Notes under the pieces: generated by a model
Told to the model about the DNA's origin: nothing
Database searches by the model: none
Seen by the model: the letters and a program-made list of their open reading frames with translations, nothing else
Program-made: the position numbers and the translations under genes
Assembly (NCBI GenBank): GCA_016875335.1
Contig: VGRO01000019.1
Location: forward strand, 1 to 52,785
Source of the DNA: Deltaproteobacteria bacterium
Lineage (GTDB): Bacteria; Myxococcota_A; UBA9042
Reading direction: 5' to 3'
DNA: 52,785 nt
Shown: positions 8,254 to 16,900 of the stretch, piece after piece
How positions within the stretch are numbered: position 1 is the stretch's first letter
Layout: each line of letters starts with the position of its first letter

Positions 8254-10785
8254 GTGAAACCAAAGGCAAGCGCTTGGAAAGCAGCCGCCCTGGCGTTCGC
8301 GGCCCTGGCGGGCCAGACGTGCAGCGATGACGGCGCTGCGGGCAACGGCGCGGGCGCTAGCACCGGCAATGCCGACGCTGTGGGCGACTTCGGCGGCTCG
8401 GTCGGCAGCGGCCTCAACGACCTCGGCCAGTTGGACACCGGCAAGCTCGACGCGGCGGGCGTGATCAAGGATGTGCCGCTCGATCTCGCGATCGGCCCCG
8501 GCGATTTCGGCAAGCCGTGCGCCGAGAACAAGGACTGCCAGAGCGGCTTCTGTGTCCAATCGCCCGAAGGCAAGGTGTGCAGCAAAGAGTGCCAGACCAG
8601 TTGCGAACCCGGCTGGAAGTGCAGCCAGGTGCCGGGCGGCAAGGACACGACCTTCATTTGCGTGCCCAGTTTCTTGCACCTGTGCAAGCCGTGCGACGTG
8701 TCGGCGCAGTGCAACGAAAACGGCGAAACCGCCAACAAGTGCGTCCCTGCAGCCAGCGGCGGTTCGTTTTGCGGCGCCGCGTGCAAAGCCGAGGGCAACC
8801 AATGCCCCGACGGCTATGGGTGCAGCGAAATCCTCGACCCCGACACCGGCAAGGCAGGCCACCAGTGCACGCCGGTCTCCCAGAAATGCGCGTGCTCGGC
8901 CATCGCCCGCGCCGAACAGGCGTCGACGAACTGCACCACCAAGAACGCCTTTGGCACCTGCACTGGCAAGCGCACCTGCGGTCCGGCTGGCCTGAGCCCC
9001 TGCGACGCGCCGACGCCCAAGGCCGAGACCTGCAACGGCATCGACGACAATTGCGACGGCACCACCGACGAACTGTCCGGGTCGGTCAAATGCAAGAACG
9101 CCAACGAGTTCGGCACCTGCGATGGCGGCGTCGAGGTCTGCAAGGACGGCGCCGTCGTGTGCTCTGCCAAGACCCCCAAGCCCGAGGACTGCAACAGCCA
9201 GGACGACGACTGCGACGGCAAGACCGACGAAGGTCTGTGCGACGACGGCAACCCCTGCACCATCGACACCTGCAACAGCGACGGCTCGTGCAAGAACACC
9301 GTACCGCCCGGTGCCGGCTGCGACGACGGCGACGCCTGCACCGCCAGCGACAAGTGCATCGACGGCAAGTGTGTGGGCGGCGGCAAGCTCGATTGCGACG
9401 ACCAGAACCCCTGCACCATCGACAGTTGCGACGTCGCCACCGGGTGCGTCAAAGAGAACGTGGCCGCCAACAAGCCGTGCCCCGACGACGGCGACCCGTG
9501 CACCTTCGACGGGTGCGACGGCAATGGCCAGTGCGCGCATACGACGCTGTCCGGCATCTGCACCGTTGGCGGCCAGTGCGTGCCCGCCGGCACCATCGAC
9601 CCCACCAACCCGTGCAAGGTCTGCAACCCCCTGCAAAGCAAGACGACGTTCGTGCTGCAAAGTGGCCTGGCCTGCGACGACGGCGACGGGTGCACCACGG
9701 CCGACAAGTGCACGGGCGGCCTGTGCAAGGGCAAGCCGATGGATTGCTCGGGCAAGAACGGCCCGTGCACCGAGGGCGTGTGCCAGCAAGGAGCGTGCGT
9801 GACTGCGCCCAAGTTGGGCGGCTGCGACGACGGCAACGCCTGCACCGAGAACGATGCGTGCACCAACGGATCGTGCCAGGGCAGCGCCAAGGACTGCAGC
9901 AAATTCGACGGCCTGTGCACGGTCGGCACCTGCAACGGCGGCGTGTGCTCGGCGCAGCCCAAGCCGTCGAGCTGCGACGATGGCAACCCGTGCACGACCG
10001 GCGACAGCTGCGCCGGAGGTGGCTGCAAAGGCACGCCCATGGACTGCTCGGGCCTGAACGGACCCTGCGGCAAGGGCATGTGCAGCAACGGCCAATGCGT
10101 GGCACAGCCGGCCAACTCGGGCGCTGCGTGCAGCGACGGCAACGCGTGCACGGTCGGCGACGTGTGCAGCAACGGCACGTGCCAGGGCCAGGCCAAGGAT
10201 TGCAGCTATCTCGACGACGCCTGCGGTCCCGGCGTGTGCAGCGGCGGCACCTGCACCAAGCAAGTGCAAGGCGTGTGCAAGCCGGGCGAGGTGCAGACCG
10301 AGGAACAGGGCTGTGGCAACTGCGGCAAACAGACCCGCACGCGCACGTGCAGCAACACGTGCGGCTGGGGCGCGTGGTCGGCCTGGGGCAGCTGCAACGG
10401 CCAGGGCGTGTGCAAGGCGGGCGCCAGCGAAAGCCAGAGCCAGGGCTGCGGCAACTGCGGCACCCAGAGCAGGACCCGCACCTGCAACGCCAATTGCGCT
10501 TGGGGATCGTGGAGCGCCTACGGGAGCTGTGGCGGTCAGGGTGCGTGTTCGCCCGGCGCGCTCGACTTCACCTGCGGCGACCCGTGCTCGGCCAAAGTGT
10601 GCAGCAGCGGTTGCACGTGGGGCGCGTGCGGGCTCAAGCCCGGCGCCGAGTGCCTGTGGAAGAACGGGTCGAATTTCAAGTGCTGCGGCACCAAGAAGTG
10701 GCAGTTCTGCAGCAAGGTCCAAGACGGGGCGACCCCGGCTTGCCACTACTACCCCTGCCAGTCGACCACGTCGGCGTGCTTCTGA
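8254..10785 (+). CDS. Cys-rich secreted protein with MopE, CTDC and TSP1-like repeats
   Basis: The 843-residue protein starts at the GTG at 8254, with GAGG nine bases upstream and an export signal ending in a loose lipobox (GQTC, Cys23). A Cys-rich module of the type CxxNKDCQSGFC follows, then two MopE-like motifs (ETCNGIDDNCDGTTDE near 260 and EDCNSQDDDCDGKTDE near 310). From about 328 to 670 it has repeated CDDGNPCTxDxC units of the slime-mould CTDC type. Two TSP1-like units (about 688-780: QTRTRTC, WGAWSAWGSC, WGSWSAYGSC) and a Cys-rich tail complete it. The many Cys residues imply disulfide-stiffened extracellular rods. Binding partners are unknown. The next gene starts two bases after the stop. 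Confidence 0.8.
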   Translation: MKPKASAWKAAALAFAALAGQTCSDDGAAGNGAGASTGNADAVGDFGGSVGSGLNDLGQLDTGKLDAAGVIKDVPLDLAIGPGDFGKPCAENKDCQSGFCVQSPEGKVCSKECQTSCEPGWKCSQVPGGKDTTFICVPSFLHLCKPCDVSAQCNENGETANKCVPAASGGSFCGAACKAEGNQCPDGYGCSEILDPDTGKAGHQCTPVSQKCACSAIARAEQASTNCTTKNAFGTCTGKRTCGPAGLSPCDAPTPKAETCNGIDDNCDGTTDELSGSVKCKNANEFGTCDGGVEVCKDGAVVCSAKTPKPEDCNSQDDDCDGKTDEGLCDDGNPCTIDTCNSDGSCKNTVPPGAGCDDGDACTASDKCIDGKCVGGGKLDCDDQNPCTIDSCDVATGCVKENVAANKPCPDDGDPCTFDGCDGNGQCAHTTLSGICTVGGQCVPAGTIDPTNPCKVCNPLQSKTTFVLQSGLACDDGDGCTTADKCTGGLCKGKPMDCSGKNGPCTEGVCQQGACVTAPKLGGCDDGNACTENDACTNGSCQGSAKDCSKFDGLCTVGTCNGGVCSAQPKPSSCDDGNPCTTGDSCAGGGCKGTPMDCSGLNGPCGKGMCSNGQCVAQPANSGAACSDGNACTVGDVCSNGTCQGQAKDCSYLDDACGPGVCSGGTCTKQVQGVCKPGEVQTEEQGCGNCGKQTRTRTCSNTCGWGAWSAWGSCNGQGVCKAGASESQSQGCGNCGTQSRTRTCNANCAWGSWSAYGSCGGQGACSPGALDFTCGDPCSAKVCSSGCTWGACGLKPGAECLWKNGSNFKCCGTKKWQFCSKVQDGATPACHYYPCQSTTSACF

Positions 10786-10787
10786 CC

Positions 10788-11327
10788 GTGCAGCCGCAGT
10801 TGATCGCCACAACGGCACTGGTCGCCGCGGCCACGCTCACGGCTGCGGTCGGCGTGCCGCGCCTGTTGCAACGCCAGCACCAGGATGAAGCCCTGCGCGA
10901 ACTGGCGCGCCTGGCCAAGTCCGCGTCGGTGTACTACGTCAAGCCCAAGATGGACCCCAAAACCAGCTTGCGGGCGGTGTGCGCTTTCCCGCAGGGCGAG
11001 ATCCGCACCACGCTCGCCAAAAGCTGTTGCGACGCCAAGGTGGGCAGCGGCGATGGCCTGTGCGAGCCAGCCAAGATCGAGTGGAACCGGACGCTGTGGG
11101 GCGCGCTCAAGTGGAAGCTCGCGGAGCCGCACGCCTTCGTGTACGAGTACAAGGGTTCGGGTGAACTCGGTGCGGCCACCTTCACGGTGTCGGCCTACGG
11201 CGACCTGGACTGCGACGGTGTCTATTCGACGTTCCGTTACACCGGCCGTGCCAGCGCGCAGAGCAAGCCGGACGACTGCTTGCTGACCGAGGCCCCGACC
11301 TTCGAGGTGATCGACGCAGGCGAATAG
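10788..11327 (+). CDS. type IV pilin-like protein
   Basis: The GTG at 10788 starts two bases after the preceding stop and gives 179 residues. The N-terminus has a hydrophobic helix (ATTALVAAATLTAAVGVPRLL) followed by a charged helix with QDEALRELARLAKSA, as in the stalk of pilins. Near the end it has AYGDLDCDGVYSTF, close to the GDLDGDG-STF segment I associate with myxobacterial pilin-like proteins. A CC pair and other Cys residues could form disulfides. The usual prepilin cleavage motif (G before F/M-T-L-x-E) is not seen, so processing by PilD is doubtful. The two-base spacing suggests translation coupled to the Cys-rich protein upstream. Confidence 0.65.
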   Translation: MQPQLIATTALVAAATLTAAVGVPRLLQRQHQDEALRELARLAKSASVYYVKPKMDPKTSLRAVCAFPQGEIRTTLAKSCCDAKVGSGDGLCEPAKIEWNRTLWGALKWKLAEPHAFVYEYKGSGELGAATFTVSAYGDLDCDGVYSTFRYTGRASAQSKPDDCLLTEAPTFEVIDAGE

Positions 11328-11418
11328 GCCCGCATCTGACCGCCAACCGATTGAGCCGAGCCCCAGAAACGCCTAGACTGCCGCGCCCCGCCGGGCCCGC
11401 GACCCCTTTGGAGTACCC

Positions 11419-14400
11419 ATGCGCCGTTTGACCATGACTGCCACCCTCGCCCTTGCGATCGCCGGCTGCGCCGAAACCAGCGCGCCTCCCGGCGGCACCG
11501 CCACCATCCCGGACACCGCTATCGCGCCGGACACCGGGGTCAAGTTCGACGGCTTCGGCGACGTGACCGGCAAGACCTGCAAGGAATCCAAAGAGTGCGA
11601 CGACGGCAACGTGTGCACCGACGATTTCTGCTCGGCGGGCAAGTGCAGCAACGTCGGCAACAAGGCCGAGTGCGACAACAAGACCGGCACCTGCAACGCG
11701 GGCAAGTGTGTGCCCAAGGGCTCCACGGGTCCTGATGCCAGCGACGGCGGCGGCAGCGATACCGGCAAGGAGACTGCGGGCGGCGACACCGGCGGCCCGG
11801 CCGACACTGGCGGACCGATCGCCGGACCAGACCTCAAAGCGGGCGAGCTGATCATCAGCGAGCTGATGTACAACCCCTACGGCGGTGGCACCGTCAGCGA
11901 CGACAGCGGCGAGTGGGTCGAGGTCTACAACCCGGGCGAGAAGCCGGTCGACTTGCAAGGCCTTGTGGTCAAGAGCAACGGCGACACGGGCAAGTTCGTG
12001 GTCCCGGCCGGCGTCTCCGTCGGCCCCAAGGCCTACGTGCTCTTCGGCAGCGTTGCCGACGAGACCAAAAACGGCGGCGTCAAACTCGCGGCCGCCTACG
12101 CCACCACCCTCAAGCTGACCAACTCCAACGACGGTGTCACCATGGAGTCCAACGGCGTCGTCATCGACGCGGTCACCTACGACGTCACCAAGGGCTGGCC
12201 GAACCTGAACGGCGTATCGCTGTCGCTGTCGCCCGATGCGCTCGACGCCGTCAAGAACGACAACCCCGACGCGTGGTGCGGCGGCACCGCCCTGATGACG
12301 AGCACCGACAAGGGCACCCCCGGCGCCGCCAACGACGCGTGCAAGAAGGACACCGACAAAGACGGCGTTCCGGACGACATCGACAACTGCCCGACGGTGT
12401 CCAACCCTACCCAGTTCGACTCGGACAAGAACGGCATCGGCGACGCCTGCGAGGGCCCAGTGCCGACCTGCGGCAACAAGACCGTCGACACCGGGGAAGC
12501 CTGCGACGACGGCAACAAGCAGTCCGGCGACGGCTGCAGCGCATGGTGCCAGGTCGAGAAGCCCGTCGAGCCCGGTGGCCTGGTCCTCAGCGAGATCATG
12601 TACAACCCGGCGGTCGTCGAGGACGACGTGGGCGAGTGGATCGAACTGTACAACCCGACCAGCGCGACCATCGAACTCAATGGCGTGGTCCTGCAGACCG
12701 GAACGCTGTCGCCCATCCAGCACGTCGTCGAGGCCGGTGCGCCCATCCCGGTGCCATCCAAGGGCTATGCGCTGCTGGCCCTGAGTCCCGACGCGGCGGT
12801 CAACGGCGGCCTGCCCAAGCCGAGCTACGTCTACAACAAGATCATCCTGAGTTCGACGGCGGCCACCCTGTCGATCTGGTCGGCCGGCAAGGAGGTCGAC
12901 AAGGTCGCCTACGGCCCCGGTTGGCCGCTCTTTACCGGCAAGTCGCTGGCGCTCGACCCTACGCTCTTGACCGCCGCAGACAACGACGCCCCGGCCGCGT
13001 GGTGCAAGGGCCAGTCGACCTACGGCAAGGGCGACTATGGCTCGCCGGGCGCCGCCAACCCTTCGTGCGCGGGCGGCAGCGATGACGACGACAAAGACGG
13101 CATCCCCGACAAGGCCGACAACTGCAAAGAGAAAGCCAATCCCAAGCAAGAAGACCAGGATCAAGACACCGTGGGCGACGCCTGCGACAACTGCGTCGAT
13201 GTGACCAATACCACCCAGACCGACAGCGACGGCGACGGCAAGGGCGACGCGTGCGAGGAACCGGGCTGCGGCAATGGCGTGGTCGAGAAGGGCGAGACCT
13301 GCGACGACGGCAACACCAAGTTCGGCGACGGCTGCAACGCGCAGTGCCAGACCGAGGTCGCCCTGAAACCCGGCGACCTGGTGCTGAGCGAGATCCTGCC
13401 CGACCCGGCCTCGGCAACGGACGACCTCGGCGAATGGTTCGAGATCTACAACGCCTCGACCACCACCGTCGAACTGGCGGGCCTGGGCGTCAAGGTCGGT
13501 ACGTCCCTCAAGGCGCTGCCTTCAGACAAGTCCTACCCGTTGCCACCCGGCCAATACGCGGTGGTTGCGCGCAATGGCGATGCGGCCCAAAACGGCGGTG
13601 TGCAGGGCGCCATCGCGCTGACGACCTTGCCTGCGCTCGGCAACACGTCGGCGACCACGATCCAACTGGAATCCGGCAACAAGATCCTGGACAGCGTCAC
13701 CTACAACGCCACCGGCTGGCCCAAGGTGTCGTCGGGCGTGGCCCTTGCGCTGGACCCGAGCGCGACCGCGGCGGGCGGCGACAAGCTCAACGACAACGGC
13801 GCCGCCTGGTGCTACGCCACCACGCCATTCGGCAAGGGCGACAAGGGCACGCCCGGCAAGGCCAACGCCGCGTGCCCCAAAGACAGCGACCTCGACGGTG
13901 TGCTGGACGGTGTGGACAACTGCGCGCTGGTCAAGAACCCGGACCAAAAGGACACCGACAAGGACGGCCTCGGCGACCTGTGCGACAACTGCCCGACGCT
14001 GGCCAACCCCGACCAGGCGGACGACAACGGCGACGGCAAAGGCAACCTATGCCAGGACCTGCCGACCCCCGTGTGCGGCAACGGCACCATCGAGCCGCCC
14101 GAGACCTGCGACGACGCCAACACCAAGGACGGCGACGGCTGCAGCGCCACCTGCCAGAAGGAGTCCGCGCCCGGCAGCATCGCAGTCGGCGACCTGATCA
14201 TCAGCGAGATCATGGCCAACGGCAACGGCGGAATTGGCGACATCGGCGAGTGGTTCGAGATCGCCAACGTATCTGGCAAGAACCTCGACCTGAACGGCGT
14301 GACGATCGCGGGCAAGACGAGCGATACGCCCATCGAAATCAAGGTGCCCATGCCGCTCAAGGCGGGCGAGTTCGCGGTGTTCGGCCCGTCGAGCGATGCG

Positions 14401-14772
14401 ACGAAGAATGGTGGCTACAAGCCCATCATGACCTACACGCAGAGCAAGTTTCCGCTAGGCAACGACGACGACACCCTCACCATCAAAGTGGGCGCGCTCG
14501 TCATCGACACCGTGACGTACGACGACTCCAGCGTCGGCAAGTGGCCTTCGGTCACGCAGGGCAAGGCGCTGCAACTGAGCGCGGACAAGCTCGACGCCAA
14601 GGCCAACGACGGCAAGGAAGCGTGGTGCCTTGCGACCGCCAAGATCGGCACGGCCGGCACGCATTTCGGTACCCCCGGCATGCCCAACACGGTGTGCGGC
14701 GCGCCCCCGCCGGGTAGCCCAGCACCCAAGTCCGCGTGGTCGTCGTTCTGGGCGTGGTTTTTCGGCAACTGA
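11419..14772 (+). CDS. lipoprotein with four lamin-tail modules and Myxococcus Cys-rich repeats
   Basis: This 1117-residue lipoprotein has GGAG before the ATG and a clean lipobox (LAIAGC). A short CTDC-like Cys segment leads into four lamin-tail domains starting near residues 141, 385, 651 and 923. Each begins like LVLSEIMYNP and contains GEWxExYN. Between them lie thrombospondin type 3-like calcium loops (DxDxDGVPDxxDNCP) and three Myxococcus-type Cys-rich repeats (CGNGxxExxExCDDGN-GDGCS-C). The repeating order is lamin tail, type 3 repeats, Cys-rich repeat, lamin tail. The C-terminus is Trp/Phe-rich (SSFWAWFFGN) after a Pro-rich linker, perhaps an anchoring or sorting tail. A surface structural or adhesive role is inferred. 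Confidence 0.85.
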   Translation: MRRLTMTATLALAIAGCAETSAPPGGTATIPDTAIAPDTGVKFDGFGDVTGKTCKESKECDDGNVCTDDFCSAGKCSNVGNKAECDNKTGTCNAGKCVPKGSTGPDASDGGGSDTGKETAGGDTGGPADTGGPIAGPDLKAGELIISELMYNPYGGGTVSDDSGEWVEVYNPGEKPVDLQGLVVKSNGDTGKFVVPAGVSVGPKAYVLFGSVADETKNGGVKLAAAYATTLKLTNSNDGVTMESNGVVIDAVTYDVTKGWPNLNGVSLSLSPDALDAVKNDNPDAWCGGTALMTSTDKGTPGAANDACKKDTDKDGVPDDIDNCPTVSNPTQFDSDKNGIGDACEGPVPTCGNKTVDTGEACDDGNKQSGDGCSAWCQVEKPVEPGGLVLSEIMYNPAVVEDDVGEWIELYNPTSATIELNGVVLQTGTLSPIQHVVEAGAPIPVPSKGYALLALSPDAAVNGGLPKPSYVYNKIILSSTAATLSIWSAGKEVDKVAYGPGWPLFTGKSLALDPTLLTAADNDAPAAWCKGQSTYGKGDYGSPGAANPSCAGGSDDDDKDGIPDKADNCKEKANPKQEDQDQDTVGDACDNCVDVTNTTQTDSDGDGKGDACEEPGCGNGVVEKGETCDDGNTKFGDGCNAQCQTEVALKPGDLVLSEILPDPASATDDLGEWFEIYNASTTTVELAGLGVKVGTSLKALPSDKSYPLPPGQYAVVARNGDAAQNGGVQGAIALTTLPALGNTSATTIQLESGNKILDSVTYNATGWPKVSSGVALALDPSATAAGGDKLNDNGAAWCYATTPFGKGDKGTPGKANAACPKDSDLDGVLDGVDNCALVKNPDQKDTDKDGLGDLCDNCPTLANPDQADDNGDGKGNLCQDLPTPVCGNGTIEPPETCDDANTKDGDGCSATCQKESAPGSIAVGDLIISEIMANGNGGIGDIGEWFEIANVSGKNLDLNGVTIAGKTSDTPIEIKVPMPLKAGEFAVFGPSSDATKNGGYKPIMTYTQSKFPLGNDDDTLTIKVGALVIDTVTYDDSSVGKWPSVTQGKALQLSADKLDAKANDGKEAWCLATAKIGTAGTHFGTPGMPNTVCGAPPPGSPAPKSAWSSFWAWFFGN

Positions 14773-14818
14773 CGGCCAAGCTGCGCGCACACCACGTATT
14801 GCACGGAATATCCCGTGA

Positions 14819-14863
14819 TTTCAAGGATCTGAACGATCCCCCCCTTTGTTCAAGTCCTTGAAA
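14819..14863. repeat. palindromic repeat, copy 1
   Basis: A nine-base perfect outer stem pairs 14819-14827 with 14855-14863, and a GAAC/GTTC inner stem pairs 14831-14834 with 14848-14851. The loop contains a C7 run and TTT. The 25 bases at 14829-14853 recur exactly in the copy 96 bases downstream. No T-tract follows the stem, so it does not look like a standard intrinsic terminator on either strand, although it lies between two convergent genes. Confidence 0.75.
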
Positions 14864-14914
14864 TTCCTTGGTCGCGTGTTGGCCTGCGACTGGACGTCGG
14901 CCAAAACCCAAGGC

Positions 14915-14958
14915 TTTCAGGGACCTGAACGATCCCCCCCTTTGTTCAACTCCTGAAA
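14915..14958. repeat. palindromic repeat, copy 2, with compensatory stem change
   Basis: The 25-base core at 14925-14949 is identical to copy 1. The outer stem pairs 14915-14923 with 14951-14958 and has one bulged G. Where copy 1 has CAAGG pairing with CCTTG, this copy has CAGG pairing with CCTG, so both arms changed together. It abuts the stop codon of the minus-strand gene at 14959. The covariation suggests the folded form matters, as in REP-type elements or a structured RNA. Confidence 0.75.
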
Positions 14959-15522
14959 TCACTTGCGACGCCCGCGCCGGATGACCTGCACGAGGTGGCG
15001 GGCCTTGTAGGCTTGGACGTCGTCGAGCAGGTGGCCTTGGCGCGCGAGCAGCGCCTCGACCGGCCGGACGCAGCGGCCGTCGCCCCGGGAATGCAGGAAA
15101 TCCAGCACTTCGACGCGGCGCTCGCGCCCCCACGCGGCGAGGTGGAGGTCAAGCGTCTCGGCGACGGCGGCCTGGAGCGCGGACTGCGCCCCCTGAATCG
15201 CCAACTGCGCACCGGCCCAGGCCAATTCGGAGTCGCGCGCGGTCATGGCCCGCCCGGCGACGATGGCTTCCGCACGGGCCAGCGCGGCCGAATCCGACGC
15301 GGACGTCGCACCCGCTGCGGCACATAGGACCCACAGCGCGTCGCCGTCGACGTGGGCCAATCGTGGGTCGCGGGTCGCTGTGGTCCATACGGACTGCGCA
15401 AGCACTGGGTCGGCGGCGAGCGCCACGGCGAACCTGTCTGCGGCCGCGCGGCGCGCAGTGTGGTCCTGGCTCCGTTCAGGCGCGGTCGGGGCGGACCCTG
15501 CAGCCTCGTCGAGGAAATCCAT
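14959..15522 (-). CDS. hypothetical protein
   Basis: The ATG at 15522 gives 187 residues starting MDFLDEAAG. Upstream codons in frame ([10 protein letters not shown]) could form a short lipoprotein signal with a poor lipobox, so a longer form beginning nearer 15600 is possible. The body is Ala-rich and helical (for example [21 protein letters not shown]), with [13 protein letters not shown] and a basic C-terminus RRGRRK. I recognise no family. It is divergent from kal, with about 145 bases between the starts, and its stop touches the second hairpin repeat. Confidence 0.55.
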   Translation of the reverse strand: MDFLDEAAGSAPTAPERSQDHTARRAAADRFAVALAADPVLAQSVWTTATRDPRLAHVDGDALWVLCAAAGATSASDSAALARAEAIVAGRAMTARDSELAWAGAQLAIQGAQSALQAAVAETLDLHLAAWGRERRVEVLDFLHSRGDGRCVRPVEALLARQGHLLDDVQAYKARHLVQVIRRGRRK

Positions 15523-15667
15523 GTCGCCATCAAGGCTTGGCGATGGCGAACGGGGGCTGTCGCAGCCCTCGAAGGCCCATGCGATGACCACCTTGCCGTC
15601 CACGCGGTCGCCCTGCGACGATGGGTCGCCCGGGCGGGATGCTACACCGGGCGCGGTCGAGGTGCAC

Positions 15668-16069
15668 ATGGCGGACGTTCTCAAAGTGATCCTGCGGTTG
15701 CGCATGTCGAGCCACGACGCCCACTACGGTGGGGGCCTGGTCGACGGCGCGCGCATGCTCGGCCTTTTCGGCGACGTCGCGACCGAGCTTCTCATCCGCC
15801 ACGACGGCGACGAGGGGCTGTTTCGCGCCTATTCGAGCGTCGAGTTCCTTGCGCCCGTACATGCAGGCGATTTCATCGAGGCCGAGGGCCAGATCACCGC
15901 CATCGGCGCCAGCAGCCGGCAGATGCGTTTCGAGGCCCGCAAGGTCATCGCGCCGCGGCCGGATCTCGGCGACTCGGCCGCCGACGTGCTGGCCGAACCG
16001 GTCTTGGTCTGTCGGGCGACCGGCACCTGCGTGGTACCGAAGGCCAAACAGCGCCCAGTCAGGGGGTAA
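15668..16069 (+). CDS. kal: 3-aminobutyryl-CoA ammonia-lyase
   Basis: This 133-residue protein removes ammonia from 3-aminobutyryl-CoA to give crotonyl-CoA in the anaerobic lysine fermentation pathway. It is a cytoplasmic hotdog-fold protein of the usual family length. The block [20 protein letters not shown], then [19 protein letters not shown] and [17 protein letters not shown], is highly characteristic of Kal. The ATG at 15668 is chosen because the conserved block starts a few residues later. kce follows after three bases, so the two steps are translated together. Other enzymes of the pathway (lysine 2,3-aminomutase, the 5,6-aminomutase, Kdd) are not in this window. Confidence 0.88.
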   Translation: MADVLKVILRLRMSSHDAHYGGGLVDGARMLGLFGDVATELLIRHDGDEGLFRAYSSVEFLAPVHAGDFIEAEGQITAIGASSRQMRFEARKVIAPRPDLGDSAADVLAEPVLVCRATGTCVVPKAKQRPVRG

Positions 16070-16072
16070 GAG

Positions 16073-16900
16073 ATGCAGCCACTGGTCATCACTGCAGCGA
16101 TCTGCGGCGCCGAGGTCTTCCGCGATCAGTCGCCCTACGTGCCCTACTCGCCCGCAGAGTTGGCCGACGAAGCGGTCCGCTGCTTTGAGGCCGGGGCCTC
16201 GATGGTGCACCTGCACGTCCGCGAACCCGATGGCACGCCCAGCCAGCGCGCCGACCTTTTTGCCGACGCGATGGGCGACATCCGGGCGCGATGCCCGATG
16301 ATCGTGCAGTTCTCAACCGGCGGCGCGGTCGGCATGGGCGTGGACGAGCGCGCCGACGCTGTCCGCTTGCGCCCCGACATGGCAACGCTGTCCACGGGCA
16401 GCGTCAACTTCGGCGACGACGTGTTCAGCAACCCGCTGCCGCTGGTCCGCCAAATCGCCCGGCGCGTCCGGCAGTTTGGCGTGGTACCCGAAATCGAGTG
16501 CTTCGACAGCGGCATGGTCGACACGGCGCTGCGGCTGGCGCGCGACGGCGAGATCGCGCTGCCCGCGCACTTCGATTTCGTGCTCGGCATGGCTGGCGGC
16601 ATGGGCGGCAGCGAGCGCCACCTCGATTTCATGCGGTCGCTTCTGCCCGAAGGGTCGTCGTGGTCGGTCGCGGGCATTGGCCGCTGCGAGTTGCCGCTCG
16701 CCCGTCACGCCATCGCGATCGGCGGCCACGTGCGCGTGGGCCTCGAGGACAACCTGTACCTGAGCAAGGGCGTGCTGGCCAAGGGGTCGTTTGAGCTGGT
16801 GGCGGCCGTGGCGCACATGGCGCGTGATTTCGGCCGGCCGCTGGCCACCTCGGATCAGGCGCGCGAAATCCTGCGCTTGCCGCCGCGATCGCTAGCCTGA
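16073..16900 (+). CDS. kce: 3-keto-5-aminohexanoate cleavage enzyme (BKACE family)
   Basis: The 275-residue protein condenses 3-keto-5-aminohexanoate with acetyl-CoA to give 3-aminobutyryl-CoA and acetoacetate, the step before Kal. It is a zinc-dependent TIM-barrel enzyme of the DUF849/BKACE family at its usual length. Glu14 (CGAEVF) and the zinc ligands His46 and His48 (VHLHVREPDG) fall at the positions known for this family, and the late RVGLEDNLYL segment (Glu near 225) supplies the third ligand. Substrates of other BKACE members differ, but adjacency to kal supports the lysine assignment. A purine-rich stretch (GGGGGTAAGAG) before the ATG serves as ribosome site. The last nine bases overlap the convergent gene. 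Confidence 0.88.
   Translation: MQPLVITAAICGAEVFRDQSPYVPYSPAELADEAVRCFEAGASMVHLHVREPDGTPSQRADLFADAMGDIRARCPMIVQFSTGGAVGMGVDERADAVRLRPDMATLSTGSVNFGDDVFSNPLPLVRQIARRVRQFGVVPEIECFDSGMVDTALRLARDGEIALPAHFDFVLGMAGGMGGSERHLDFMRSLLPEGSSWSVAGIGRCELPLARHAIAIGGHVRVGLEDNLYLSKGVLAKGSFELVAAVAHMARDFGRPLATSDQAREILRLPPRSLA

Noticed and set aside
14819..14958. Hairpins as ordinary rho-independent terminators
   Set aside because: Neither strand has a T-tract after the stems, and the loop with a C7 run is conserved, which a terminator would not need.
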